From: Plumapathes pennacea | Taxonomy: Eukaryota; Cnidaria; Anthozoa; Antipatharia; Myriopathidae | Assembly (NCBI GenBank): GCA_964036295.1 | Contig: OZ038462.1 | Span: 11,642,440-11,706,439, forward strand | Length of the DNA stretch: 64,000 nucleotides | Reading direction: 5' to 3' | Part shown: positions 52,701 through 61,860 of the stretch, piece by piece | Layout of the letters: the number at the start of each line of letters is the position of its first letter | Position numbering within the stretch: the first letter of the stretch is position 1 | The notes under the pieces: generated by a model | Told to the model about the DNA's origin: nothing | Database searches by the model: none | Seen by the model: the letters and a program-made list of their open reading frames with translations, nothing else | Position numbers and translations under genes: made by a program

Positions 52701-55557
52701 TTGCGTCAACATTTCGGTAAAACAAAGGCTGCCCTTGTTGAGCAGTACGAAAGTAAAAGTCCAATCAATGGCAGAGCGAAGGGGTATCTGCGATTATCGT
52801 ATTTCTAGTAAATGTTTGACTAGTTAGTTGATTTGTTGGTCACTAAGGCCCCGTCCACTACACGTATTTTTTTTTTATGCGTTTAGGCCTTCCGCTTGCA
52901 CATGAACGATAAAAATGTAAACGCATATTTTCGTGAACGCTCTCCAAAGTGGATATTTTCGTAAGCGCTGTGTTCTCGTAAACGTATATTTTCGTAAAAG
53001 CTGATGTCACAGCATCTGACCCAGTCCACAAAGAGAGCAGATATTCAACAAGGCGGAATGTCGTGCTACCGCGTTGGCTTCCTTTTGCTCGGGCTGCTTT
53101 ATTCAAGCTTGATTGCATGTTTTCAAATTAATAATGCTCTGCCGATGGTACAGGTTGCTTATATGGGAAGAAGCCTTAACCACTTTCATCTGCGAAACCC
53201 TTCGGAAGGCGAAGGCAAAGACCAGTTCGCAGATTTTGAATTCGACCAGGACGCACAAGCGCTTAGTAGAATAACTTTATCACTCAAATTGTCTTCACGC
53301 TCAAGTTATCTAACGCATGTTCAATGCAGGTTTTTAACGTTTTCGGGTTGTTTTAGCGTTTTACGTGCGGACGGTTGTAAACGATTCGATGGCCGGCGTC
53401 GTGTGGACGGAAAAAAGACTACGGTTTACGAACGTATACGTATACGCGTCGACGGGGTCTACGTTATATTATTGATAATATTTTACAACCAGGGAAGCTT
53501 TCTCACATAAGCGATTTACGGAAAGGTCCTGGGTAAACGTTCAATGCTAATTGTTAATGAAGTCGTCATTGTAAATGGAGTTGTTATTGTATTAATCGTT
53601 ATTGCATTGTCCGCCTACGCAGGTCCTGACGGAGCTGCTTGGTTTTCCCGTTAAAGATTTTCAGGTATTTTCTTGTTCGCACAAAGACACTTCGCATTAA
53701 ATGTGAAGAATTATAATTCAGGCCTTGATAATACCAATTTACGTTCTATAGATCAAAACAGTTTCTGCACTTTTAAAGTCACGTGTGACTAGGGTCGTTG
53801 CTTGTAAACACCGTAAATGCTCCAATGAGGCTTCACGAGCGTTACACTGAAGTACAAAATCTGCACGTTTGAATCTACAGTTTTGTGTAATGGCCGCTGA
53901 CTCAAAAATTAGGTCACCGCATGTCCGAAAAACGTATTCCCGCGTTGTCGTGTTAAACTAAACGTTTGAGGCTTTGCAAGTCAGTGAAATTTTCTAACAC
54001 GAGACTTGTAATAGGCTGTCAAACGCTGCCAAACACTTAATATATCGTCTTGCGTGCAAATTTGTTAACTCGACTAAATTGAAAACAAATCGAGGTGTGT
54101 GATTACCTGCGGAGACTTGCGGGTGCACACAAGCTCACTCTCGCTTGCTTTTTTAGTTAACTCTTATTAACAATACTCGGTCTCTCTCCAGAATCAAATG
54201 GCAGAAGTGAAGAGAACACGTGATCCCACTCTGTGTCGGCGCTTGCAGAAGGTCGGTCGGTCTGTTACAAGGGTTGCGGAAGAGATTTTCTAAATATTAA
54301 TGGTGATACTCTATTTATCGGACAAAACCTGATATTTTAGTTGTAGTTCACACTGTACAGACTGAAAAACTAGAGCAATTTGAATGCCACTTAAACCTTT
54401 CATTTTAAGATTTGAAATACACTTTCTCCCAACATTTTAAGAAGAAAATGTACGAGTGAATGAGAATCGATAGTTTAAGCAACTATAATCTGAACAAGGT
54501 ATCAAAAGCCCAGTTCTCCTTACTGTATGGTGTATTTCTGAAGGTGATAAAACAGAAGAAGAAATTGAAGTTGATCACTCGTGGAACTCTGTTTGAATTT
54601 ATCGTGTTGGTTTTACATAATATCCTCCTGCACTTCGTAGTCGCACAAGTCACAAGTGTTCCTGTCCTTTACACCCTTCCGTGACAAATCCAAACTGACC
54701 TGTATTATTTACTTGTTGTGCAGATCTTGGGAATATCAAGATTAATTTATTACTCTCTGTTTTTATAAATTTCGATACATAAAGGTGCGAACATTTAATG
54801 AAGTTGTTTAACACATTCTGCGACAATTTGAAAGATGTGAAAGTTTGGAAATTTTACTTGGTTCGTTTCTTGTTGAACGCCTTCCTGAGTTGGCCTACGT
54901 AGTTACTGATTGGCTTGTAGTCTTGATCGACGGCATATCCTGTCATCTGCCTTAGCCGCACTACTTACAGGGGCCTTCTCAACCACAATCCTTTGCGCGC
55001 CGAAACCCTTGATCGGCCATTTTTGGGACCCTGAAACCTCTTTTGATTCCTCAATCGTATTTCCATCCGATTCGTTTGAGCAGAAGTTTAATTTCATTTG
55101 ACCTAAAAGTGCTACTTACCTATTTTATTTTTATTTATTAAGTTTTTCGTGTTGGGAACCAAGTTTAATCTTGGAGTTTTGCACATTTCTAGACGATGTA
55201 AACAAAAACATTGATTTAGCCAAGGGCCCCTTATGGGCAGCTCACACCCTTTGGCGGTCAGATTGACTTGAAACTAAGAGCTCAAAAGATTTGTGTGACC
55301 TGAGTTTCCGTTCTGTACCCGTTGTACTAAATATCGTCTGGGTCATTTGCTGTCACGTTGATCAAACATCTTTTCACTTTTCTCCGCAGAGAACAGAGGA
55401 GTTCCAAAAGAAACTTGCAGCAGTATCGTGCTTAATGGATGTTCACTTCTCCCCGACTTACGTCAGACCACGTGTACAGAGCATGCTACAACCAACGTCC
55501 AGTGACGTCACTTCGCTCATCCGCAAAGTACGCTCCAAGATGGCGCCGCACGTGTAG
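40857..55557 (+). CDS. RMI1: RMI1, RecQ-mediated genome instability protein 1 (10 exons, 628 aa)
   Basis: Ten exons with GT-AG borders join in frame to 628 codons plus stop: 40857-40955, 41894-42040, 43857-43964, 44241-44366, 45034-45167, 45686-46536, 48305-48402, 48689-48802, 53623-53664 and 55390-55557. Human RMI1 is about 625 residues. Residues 1-85 are the N-terminal helical domain ([16 protein letters not shown]). Residues 83-205 form the first OB fold ([37 protein letters not shown]) that binds TOP3A. Residues 206-490 are a low-complexity linker with an acidic patch near 328-382. The last 135 form the second OB fold ([36 protein letters not shown]) that binds RMI2. The protein supports double Holliday junction dissolution by BLM-TOP3A in the nucleus. 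ATG 40857 has a good context (AAAATGG). Confidence 0.95.
41894..42040 (+). CDS. RMI1: RMI1 exon 2
   Basis: Codons 34-82, GRLLSSQQL to NFCLQ. The acceptor is TTTTTTAG and the donor GTATGC, phase 0 at both ends. It contains the conserved [20 protein letters not shown]. Confidence 0.95.
43857..43964 (+). CDS. RMI1: RMI1 exon 3
   Basis: Codons 83-118 with [19 protein letters not shown], the start of the first OB fold. The acceptor is TTTTGCAG and the donor GTAAGC. Confidence 0.96.
44241..44366 (+). CDS. RMI1: RMI1 exon 4
   Basis: Codons 119-160 with [15 protein letters not shown] and [12 protein letters not shown]. The acceptor is ACATATAG and the donor GTAATA. Confidence 0.95.
44576..44665. 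repeat. C run and CCA/CAA microsatellite in RMI1 intron 4
   Basis: A run of about 15 C, then CTCCCC, merges into imperfect CCA and CAA trinucleotide repeats to about 44665. Confidence 0.85.
45034..45167 (+). CDS. RMI1: RMI1 exon 5
   Basis: Codons 161-204 plus two bases: [16 protein letters not shown] and [13 protein letters not shown]. The acceptor is CTGTCAG and the donor GTGAGA. It completes the first OB fold. Confidence 0.95.
45686..46536 (+). CDS. RMI1: RMI1 exon 6 (large linker exon)
   Basis: 851 bp codes for the disordered linker, rich in Ser, Asn and Gln. It has an acidic stretch ([17 protein letters not shown] and [15 protein letters not shown]). The acceptor is TTTTATAG and the donor GTATAT. 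The border phases (2 in, 1 out) fit the neighbouring exons. Confidence 0.93.
46717..46757. repeat. 41-bp A run in RMI1 intron 6
   Basis: 41 uninterrupted A residues. The preceding 150 bp show no SINE promoter boxes that I can recognise, so it may be a retroposon tail or simple expansion. Confidence 0.85.
46904..47471. mobile_element. TTAA-flanked short inverted-repeat element in RMI1 intron 6
   Basis: Ends GGACATTCGCGCCAA and, inverted, GGAAGTTCGCGCTAA lie exactly between two TTAA tetranucleotides (46900-46903 and 47472-47475). Inside, CTTCTAACGTTCAGAATT occurs twice (about 46922 and 47237). There is no coding. TTAA targets are used by piggyBac and Kolobok transposases, so it is a non-autonomous member of such a group. 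Confidence 0.72.
47640..48100. repeat. 75-bp minisatellite, about five copies, RMI1 intron 6
   Basis: Units start with GGTCACTTTGACAGTTCAGG at 47681, 47756, 47831, 47906 and 47981, exactly 75 bp apart, with degenerate half-units on both sides. As 75 is a multiple of three, the central copies stay open in one frame and would encode a 25-residue repeat, but intronic position and drift argue against a protein. Diverged copies recur near 48535-48610. Confidence 0.92.
48305..48402 (+). CDS. RMI1: RMI1 exon 7
   Basis: [20 protein letters not shown] to TIRIK begins the C-terminal OB fold. The acceptor is GGTGCAG and the donor GTTCGG. Confidence 0.92.
48689..48802 (+). CDS. RMI1: RMI1 exon 8
   Basis: [20 protein letters not shown] and [16 protein letters not shown] form the core of the second OB fold. 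The acceptor is CTTCCAG and the donor GTAACT. A 4.8-kb repeat-filled intron follows. Confidence 0.95.
49473..49568. mobile_element. Miniature element, 96 bp, with inverted ends
   Basis: GACTG-CGCATACGACACGAAA at 49473-49494 (one spacer base marked) is inverted at 49548-49568, with about 20 of 22 positions matching. The 50-bp centre is AT-rich. Such a size is typical of a MITE or hairpin repeat. Confidence 0.65.
49730..50200. mobile_element. Inverted-repeat element, about 470 bp
   Basis: CAATAAGAGGACAGACA at about 49737 is found inverted at 50174-50190, extended by TTCAT.ATC on the outside of both. There is no coding inside, and the interior shows scattered CGAAATG and TTGAC motifs. It is non-autonomous, class unknown. 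Confidence 0.68.
51528..51835. mobile_element. Probable short inverted-repeat element (weak ends)
   Basis: The left end CCCGCCCACATGGATGCG and the right end, inverted (CCACCTACACGTATCCGG), are only partly alike. Both resemble the ends of the element at 52847-53458, and the interior shares GTTTTC/CGTTTTC motifs. It is probably a diverged relative. Confidence 0.4.
52081..52112. repeat. CAGT microsatellite
   Basis: Five or more TCAG/GTCA tetranucleotides in tandem within TCTGTCAGTCAGTCAG. Confidence 0.8.
52281..52436 (+). pseudogene. Basic repeat scrap resembling STPR / Helitron-type N-terminal region
   Basis: A 51-codon frame reads [47 protein letters not shown] and stop. The alternating R-x-E-x-RLxKRR pattern with about 23-residue periodicity recalls STPR repeats, which in invertebrate genomes are often attached to Helitron-like proteins. 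No helicase or Rep motif is nearby, so this is a remnant of uncertain origin. Confidence 0.4.
52847..53458. mobile_element. Inverted-repeat element, about 610 bp
   Basis: GGCCCCGTCCACTACACGTA at the left and ACGTATACGCGTCGACGGGG at the right form partly matching inverted ends (CCCCGTC...ACGTAT). Subterminal CGTAAACGTATATTTTCGT-like motifs repeat inside. The open frame running through it (53004-53510) shows no domain. Confidence 0.5.
53623..53664 (+). CDS. RMI1: RMI1 exon 9 (14-codon micro-exon)
   Basis: It codes for [14 protein letters not shown], which aligns with the conserved L-T-x-L-I-G-F-x-V segment of RMI1. The acceptor is TACGCAG and the donor GTATTT, phase 0 both sides. It is too short for open-frame searches, but family alignment and splice sites agree. 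Confidence 0.9.
54385..54590. repeat. Degenerate relative of the TTAA element at 57634
   Basis: It shares CTTTCTCCCAACATTTTAAG, AAGAAAATGTACGAG and TGAGAATCGATAG with 57660-57715 in order, with weaker similarity to GATCACTC at the other end. TTAA borders are not preserved. Confidence 0.45.
55390..55557 (+). CDS. RMI1: RMI1 exon 10 (last coding exon)
   Basis: [20 protein letters not shown] to SKMAPHV and TAG. The acceptor is [23 protein letters not shown] matches the final helix-strand region of RMI1. Confidence 0.93.
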   Translation, partial: RTEEFQKKLAAVSCLMDVHFSPTYVRPRVQSMLQPTSSDVTSLIRKVRSKMAPHV

Positions 55558-55633
55558 AATATGCTACATATAGGACACTATATAGTGCATTTCTAGTTTA
55601 CCAGTTTAGTTTTGGATTTGGTTTGGTCGAAGC

Positions 55634-55639
55634 AATAAA
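55634..55639 (+). promoter_or_regulatory. Candidate RMI1 polyadenylation signal
   Basis: AATAAA lies 77 bp after the RMI1 stop codon, followed by a T-containing stretch. This would give a very short 3' untranslated region. Confidence 0.6.
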
Positions 55640-56290
55640 TGTTTAACAGCATAAGCACGGCTCGCTTTTGCGAAACCTGCCACGGTTTCCTGTTTCGAAA
55701 AGAAAACGGTTGATGGAAACAAGAACTACGAAACTCCCTTTCCCGTTTCCAAATACAAATGTGTTTACAAACAATTTTTTCCCCTAACAACTTTCCATTT
55801 TCCCTTGTTCTTGGACTGCAGAATATAGATCTGATGTTATCGTTTTGAAGCACATTGAAGTTGGAGTACGAGTTGTAGGTTAATTTGAAAATTGACTGTT
55901 TCGGAAACTAGAATCAAATTTGTCGGTTTGATTCGAAAATGCTAAAACAACTTTTCTCCGATACTCAATGAAGTTGACTAAAATACGGTGCCAGCGACTT
56001 TTGATCCGTTTTGTTTTAAGGATTATATTCTCTTGTAAAATGGAGGGAGCGTTTTGGAACCCGTTTTCGATACAGATTGTTAATAAAACAATCTTAAAAC
56101 AAAAAGAAGTCTTTCATCGATCTGATCTTGATAGACTCAACCTTTTAACGTGTACGAAAAATGTAGTAGATCTGCATTTTTGCAGTCCCCGACCTTTACA
56201 ACGATAATAGTACGTCTATATATCTTAAATAGCAAAGCTACAATGATTTTTTTTCCGAGAATATTTTTGAGGGACGCGCGAACCTTTATG
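55640..56290. other. No gene seen
   Basis: Non-coding DNA follows RMI1. Open frames at 55593-55853 (minus) and 55968-56207 (plus) have no recognisable features. Confidence 0.4.
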
Positions 56291-56319
56291 GAGTCCATTA
56301 TACCAAAAGTGCCTGATCC

Positions 56320-56590
56320 TTTATTTAAACTGTGTAATGTATTTTACTTTGTGGTGGATGAAAGATTACATACTTAAATTTATCTACATTAAGAGAGACT
56401 TTGTTAACACAAAGCCACCCATAAACTTTATGTAGTTCTCTATTGATGGTTAATCCCAGAGTTACTTAGGTTCTTTTACCATAAAACAGATTAGAGTCGT
56501 CAGCGAATAGATGAAAATCAAATATGTTCGAACAATTACTAAAATCATTAATATAGAAAGGGGGTCCCCACACTTAATCTGCTTTTGATT
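56320..56590 (-). pseudogene. LINE reverse transcriptase scrap, minus strand
   Basis: On the minus strand from 56585 the sequence reads FYINDFSNCSNIFDFHLFAD and then DSNLFYGKRT, the catalytic (F/Y)ADD box of non-LTR RTs. It continues with LTINRELHKVYGWLCVNKVS and LNVDKFKYVIFHPPQ, the conserved segment that follows it. A stop lies after GKRT. This is a different copy and orientation from the LINE at 57290. Confidence 0.78.
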
Positions 56591-57289
56591 TGATTCAGTG
56601 CTACTAAGTAACAAACTGTTTTCTGTTTTTTGTTAAAAGGTTGGAGCAAAACCAGTCTTAAACAATTCCTCTAAATCCCTCCCCTCCTGAGAACACCGAC
56701 GCGCATATCATGGACCCCCTTCATAGGGTGCGAATTCTTTGAATAAATGCCACACGTGGTCATTTTGTATTCATAAACAACACTGCTCACCACTTTTGCC
56801 TGAGCTGAGATGCTGAGTAGCTTGTATTCTGACAACTATTTCTCCAATTCAAAGCCATACACAGCTGCATAAATAATATATAAAAAATATACAGATAAAA
56901 AATATTGCAATACTTAAATTTCATGTGGAAGGAGTTGGACACAAAACTGCTGAATAGTTTTTGAAAAGTGTTGGAAAACGCAGCATTGGAGATTAAAGCA
57001 CGTCTCCGAGCATCCTATCGTGTTTACAGAACTAGTGAATACTTTTTAACGGTCTGCACGATTGGCAATCGGCTTGACAAGCCGATTTAGCAAGTATTGG
57101 GAAGGCTTCTCCCTGATATTCGGGTTTGTGGCTTGTTTTGTCAAAGAGAATCAGGTACAGAGACTTTAAATGAAACTCTGGAGGCACCTTAAAGTCAATT
57201 ATAAGACAAAACAAGCTAAACGGGGCGAAGGTAAAATCACCGACACCAAATGATAAACAGCGTTTTGCCATTACGGGAATAAATTATAT

Positions 57290-58375
57290 CTTTTAATTCG
57301 CTTCACCAAGAAGAATTACTAAGAAACCATGTTAAAGAAAACTCAGGGAAATTTAAGAGCGACTTGGGGTATCATAAACGAAATATTGAATAAAAAGAAG
57401 GCGAAATTAATTAGTGTATCACATGTCAAAGACACTGACACTGCAAACATTTTTAATAAATTTTTCACTAGCGCTGGTCTAGGGCTAGCTGAAAATCTAC
57501 CAACAAGCAAAAGTGATTATAAAGATTGGATGTAAATCCCCGAAAAATTTAGCTTTCACGACATTGGATCATCTATATAAGTTAGACTGCTCTAAAACAG
57601 TCGGTGTTGATGACATTTTAATACGCCTCTTAACCCTTTCAATCCTGAGCTCATAATACACATTCTCCCAACCATTCAAGAAGAAAATGTATGAGATGTA
57701 ATGAGAATTGATAGGCCAATCAGCTTTTATCTGAGGAAACTATCCAATATGCAAATTCTCCATACAGTAAGATATATGTCTCCTGAAAAACTGAGGGAGA
57801 AAATTTATCACTCAGGAGTGAAAGGGTTAAAGAAAGTCGCAGAATATGTATATGAGCCACTGATCAGCATTTATAATACGTGTATAGATTCTTCCGCGTT
57901 TCCCGATTCCCTGAAAATTGCTAAAGTCATTCAATTATTTAAAGACGGAGACAGAGAACTTGTTTCAAATTACCGGCCCATATCATTACTACCAACCATC
58001 TCCAGAATATTTGAGAAACTTATCTGTGATTCACTAGTGTATCATCGAGAAAGTAATCACTGTTTTTTTGATTATCAATTCGAAGTTTGAAAAGAGCGAA
58101 ATACGGCACTAGCAACAATTGATTTTGTTTCAAGAATAATAGGTGCATTTGAAAGTGGCCAATGTTCTATGGACGTTTTCTTAGATTTATCAAAAGCATT
58201 CGGTATGATAAATCACGATATTTTGATAAACAAACTTAGTTTTTATGGTATAACTGGTCATAGCAACAAGCTTTTCCAAAGCTATCTGGAAAGTCGAAAA
58301 CAACTTGTTAATGTAAATGTGGCTTCCCTCAAGGATCTAGTCTTGGTCCGATCTGATTTATGTTAATGATGCTCA
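57290..58375 (+). pseudogene. LINE reverse transcriptase, 5' half, carrying a TTAA element
   Basis: A CR1/L2-like RT starts with LRATWGIINEILNKKKAK and ANIFNKFFTSAGLGLAENLP, then TVGVDDILIRLL. It is interrupted by a short TTAA element (57634-57826) and resumes with KKVAEYVYEPLISIYNT, VIQLFKDGDRELVSNYRPIS and LLPTISRIFEKLI. After a TGA near 58089 it continues with MDVFLDLSKAFGMINHDILI and NKLSFYGITGHSNKLFQSYL. It ends near the GFPQGSSLGPI motif just before the catalytic FADD box. Sequence at 61861-62990 could be the remaining 3' half of the same LINE. Confidence 0.82.
57634..57826. mobile_element. 193-bp TTAA-flanked MITE inside the LINE
   Basis: CCCTTTCAATCCTGAG and, inverted, CCCTTTCACTCCTGAG (one mismatch) form the ends, directly bordered by TTAA at 57630-57633 and 57827-57830. 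The LINE frame continues after its removal with one TTAA left. I recall this end sequence as a very common short repeat in anthozoan genomes. Confidence 0.88.
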
Positions 58376-58390
58376 GCTTGTGCTCAGTTT

Positions 58391-58567
58391 GTCAAGCGCC
58401 TGCCAAATGCAACCGTCGCTCTTCTTCGTCATTTAATTACACTGCAATAACGGCGTGGTGAAGCTAGTGGTTCAGATGAATTTGCTATTGGTGGACTCTC
58501 GCCTGCAAATCTCCCCGCAACAATTGACGCTTCCCATCGGGTGCACCATAAAGTCAGCCGGCAAAAG
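58391..58567 (+). pseudogene. Exon-like fragment with weak RhoGAP resemblance
   Basis: A continuous frame with one TAA reads VKRLPNATVALLRHLITLQ, stop, RRGEASGSDEFAIGGLSPAN and LPATIDASHRVHHKVSRQK. It has an AG at 58386-58387 upstream and GTAAAA at 58568. LP-x-x-x-x-x-LLRHL followed about 25 residues later by a NLA-x-x-x-x-P-x-L-like stretch is the pattern of the RhoGAP domain. The in-frame stop and lack of neighbouring exons suggest a dead or captured exon. The family call is weak. Confidence 0.3.
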
Positions 58568-59129
58568 GTAAAACTCTCAAGAAATCTTTTTCATTTGATT
58601 GACATAATTATAATGAATATTTTAGCAGCAAACAACGCCAGAGGTGTTTATGTTCAACCGACTTCAATGGGCTCAGCTGCTCAGCATCGATCCATAACTA
58701 GCTAACCCGCCGCAGTAAGTATAATTTCTAACTCGTGAATGCGAAAACAAACGATTTATAGCAGTTCGGGGAAATTTCTCACCCTCTCGGTCGATGTTAG
58801 TATCGTTTGATTATGTTTGCTTTGCTTCGCTTAGTTTTCATCAGTAATTAAAACTGTACACAACTGGAAGAAGAAGAATACGAAAGTGAATATTAAACAA
58901 AACCGCAAAGGCGCAAGTATATGACTGTCAACAAAATCCCATGTTACTGTTACGGGGCACTTTCGTATCGTAGCAGACTTTACGGGGACTCGCTTCTCAG
59001 TACTTCAGGTCTTCAATGGACCTTGTTTATTGCTTGACTAGCTCAGAGCACAGTAGTCAAAGAGAAGTGTGGCCTCAACTAGATGTAAATCCCCAGATTT
59101 ATGTTCACCAAGCGTTTGTCCGCCGAGCT
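58568..59129. other. No gene seen
   Basis: AT-rich non-coding stretch without recognised coding or repeats. Confidence 0.35.
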
Positions 59130-59386
59130 ACAATCCCTGACAAAATGTGTTGACACATGCTTTAAATGTCGTACTTTTGTCAAAATTACCATGCTGTGAG
59201 TCACCAGTTCCGAAGAAAACTGCTTTTAATCACCCCCCCCCCCCCCCCCCTCCCCGTATCAATGTTGTAGCTTGAATTTGGAAGAGTTCCGGTAGGACTT
59301 TGACGGAAAATCGTTGCTAAATAATTAATTTATCAACATTGAATGGGGGAAGGGGAGAATGTGTCAACACTTTTGTCCAAGATTGT
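59130..59386. mobile_element. 257-bp inverted-repeat element, copy 1
   Basis: ACAATCCCTGACAAAATG and TGTTGACACAT at the left match, inverted, the right end (ACAATCTTGGACAAAAG, TGTTGACACAT). It contains a run of about 18 C followed by TCCCC. It is nearly identical to 60692-60950. Confidence 0.82.
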
Positions 59387-60691
59387 CCGAATACAAAATA
59401 GCAAGAAAGTAACTTCTGTCATAGATAAGAGTCGTAAAAGTCTTCTATTTTGTTAAATGCGAGGGTTGAATGCAGTTCTAAAGGCTAGGTTGTAGCGGTG
59501 GTCTATTTTGGGATGCTAGAGGCAGAAAAGTAAGAGTTATTTATAGGCCGGAGCCAATAGTTCATTCAGTTATATCGGATTTTGATACTCAGAAAGCGAC
59601 AACTGCCAAAAAGTTCATGAAGATGGTTATATGATTACACACGTTTCAAATTAAGAAATAAGAGCACCTTATGTGAAAGTACAACATCAAATTGGTGCCG
59701 TTCCGTGCCCTGGAAAGCAACCTAAATGCATTTCGAGAACCGCGTCCTACACAGGAGATATACGAAAGGTTGACAATAGTGACTCCGAAATCCCAGAAAA
59801 AGGGCAATGACATATTGAAAATGGTCTTAAATGTATCGCAAATGGTTGCCAATGTGGAATTTTATGATCCGGAGAGGTTGAAATATGACACGGTTTACAA
59901 CGGTTTACACTACGAACTAAAATAGAATCTGTCTAATCCTCTTTCACTCTGTGGTGTAAACCGTTGAAAGTGTAAACCGTTGGAAATCCTAAATGAATGC
60001 AACACAAGCTGTAGTTTTATGTCGTATTCGGATAAAATATAACTCTTTATGCCATTCCAAGTGGTTTTGTAACACTTTTTCCAATTTTTTAGTGAAATTT
60101 ACCTAACGCGAGAGCGTGCGTTATTCTGCCAATTAGAACTAATTAACGTAATCATCTGATTCAGTTGCATTGCATGTCATTTTATCAAGCTTTTGGCCGT
60201 TGAGCGACACTTAAAATCTTTCACCGACGACAAAGCAGTTCTGTAGCCGACTTTTCCCTTCACTCAGTCGCTCTAACTGGGGCACAATTCGTACTTAAAA
60301 TAGTAATGTATTGCTCGTTGTATGTGCGCTTGTCATGATGTATTATTCGTCTATTTTCGAGTGACTTTCACCCGTACTGATCTCGAACAGGTTACACTGC
60401 CCACTGTTGAATCACGCAATTCGATGGAAATACGGGACCCCGTATAGGATCATAAAAACACACAAACTCTTACGATCTAAAGCAATCTTCTCTTGAAACA
60501 TGATCTGACTCGACGCGCATTTATTCAATTACTGTAAGCGGATGCTTCATTCAACTGTCAATTTCTAACTCGAGGTAATATTAGTGGTTGCATTTCAGCC
60601 AAAATATAGCACTCGGTGTTTCTCAAACTTCACTGCGTTTTCAAACTTTTCTGGAAAACCATTGCGTGTACAATTAGAAAACCGCATTCAG
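59387..60691. other. No convincing gene; ACGGTTTACA inverted motifs
   Basis: This holds an open frame 59692-59925 without recognisable domain. Its 3' end lies in direct and inverted copies of ACGGTTTACA/TGTAAACCGT (59889-59982) that can pair into a hairpin. Nothing else is recognised. Confidence 0.4.
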
Positions 60692-60950
60692 ACAATCCCG
60701 GACAAAATGTGTTGACACATGCTTTAAATGTCGTACTTTTGTCAAAATTACCATGCTGTGAGTCACCAGTTCCGAAGAAAACTGCTTTTAATCACCCCCC
60801 CCCCCCCCCCCCCCTCCCCATATCAATGTTGTAGCTTGAATTTGGAAGAGTTCCGGTAGGACTTTGACGGAAAATTGTTGCTAAATAATTAATTTATCAA
60901 CATTGAATGGGGGGAGGGGAGAATGTGTCAACACTTTTGTCCAAGATTGT
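60692..60950. mobile_element. 259-bp inverted-repeat element, copy 2
   Basis: Same ends and interior as 59130-59386. It differs by a few substitutions and by a C run about two longer. No clear target duplication is seen for either copy. Confidence 0.82.
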
Positions 60951-61860
60951 AGGCCTAAATGGATTTTCGCACATCGGTGCAGTGTAGAGTAATAATTTTT
61001 GGACATTATGCAATATGAGCTGATTGACCTTCTGAAGCTCTGACCTCTCAACACTTGGCTGGTTGTGTTATTGATATAAGATAGTTCACACTTAAAGGTC
61101 TATCTGGGGTCATAGACGCAGCTGTAGTTGCACACCTGCTCTTTCATAGAATTGGATATAATGGTTCCCAGATAGGTATTTGGCCAGGCAGAACCGTCAG
61201 CATTAACTATCGCAATTAACCTAATGGATATTGGTTCAGCAGTATTAACTCATTTCTACTAAGTAATGGCTACTTAATTAGCCGATGAATTCTAATTCTA
61301 AAGGTGCTTAGTAGCTATTTACTTAGCCGTGGTACCTGGGCTCTTCCGAGTGTGAACAACAGAACTCTAATTCACTTAACTTATTCGTTTCCAAACTACG
61401 AAGATTAGCTAGATTTATAGTACTATAACATTACATACCTGAAACTCAGCCAAAAAAGAAAGGCTTCCACACAATTTGCACGTGTACATTTCCCAATCAA
61501 CTTTTTTTGTTTCACGTTAATCAAACTCCAAACAACCCTAGAGGGGGGTTCCTTTTACCAATTGCCCTTTTACCTACGCTTGGCTTTCGGGTGAAATAAT
61601 TATATGAGCATAAAAGGTCTTGGTTTTTGCTCTACATTGGTAACTGACGTTTCCTGGAGACTTCAATACAGTACATATCGCCCCCAAAGTTGGAAAAGAA
61701 AATTTAAATGTTCTGCTACAAAAGGTTAGTCTGCTACAGCACTAAAATCCTTGAAAAAGGAATAAGTAATCAAGGGGTGGGTTTGGGTCGCGTATTAACA
61801 CTTGCTGGTGGCTATTTTTTTTGTCATATGAGTACATATGACCTACAGTAATACTCTAAA
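60951..61860. other. No gene seen
   Basis: Non-coding; no open frame of interest and no repeat recognised. Confidence 0.4.

Larger units (their letters stand above)
48803..53622. other. RMI1 intron 8, repeat-filled, no gene recognised
   Basis: The 4.8-kb intron contains at least four short inverted-repeat elements, a CAGT microsatellite and a basic coding scrap (listed separately). Small open frames on both strands in the rest carry no family signature. Confidence 0.6.

Noticed and set aside
53004..53510. 168-codon plus-strand open frame
   Set aside because: It runs through most of an inverted-repeat element in RMI1 intron 8 and has no domain pattern; probably chance.
54910..55101. 63-codon plus-strand frame before RMI1 exon 10
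   Set aside because: It lies within intron 9, has no splice sites in agreement with RMI1 phases and no similarity to RMI1; not included as an exon.
59692..59925. 77-codon open frame
   Set aside because: It has no recognisable family, ends inside ACGGTTTACA repeats and has no splice partners; kept only as a note in the intergenic entry.
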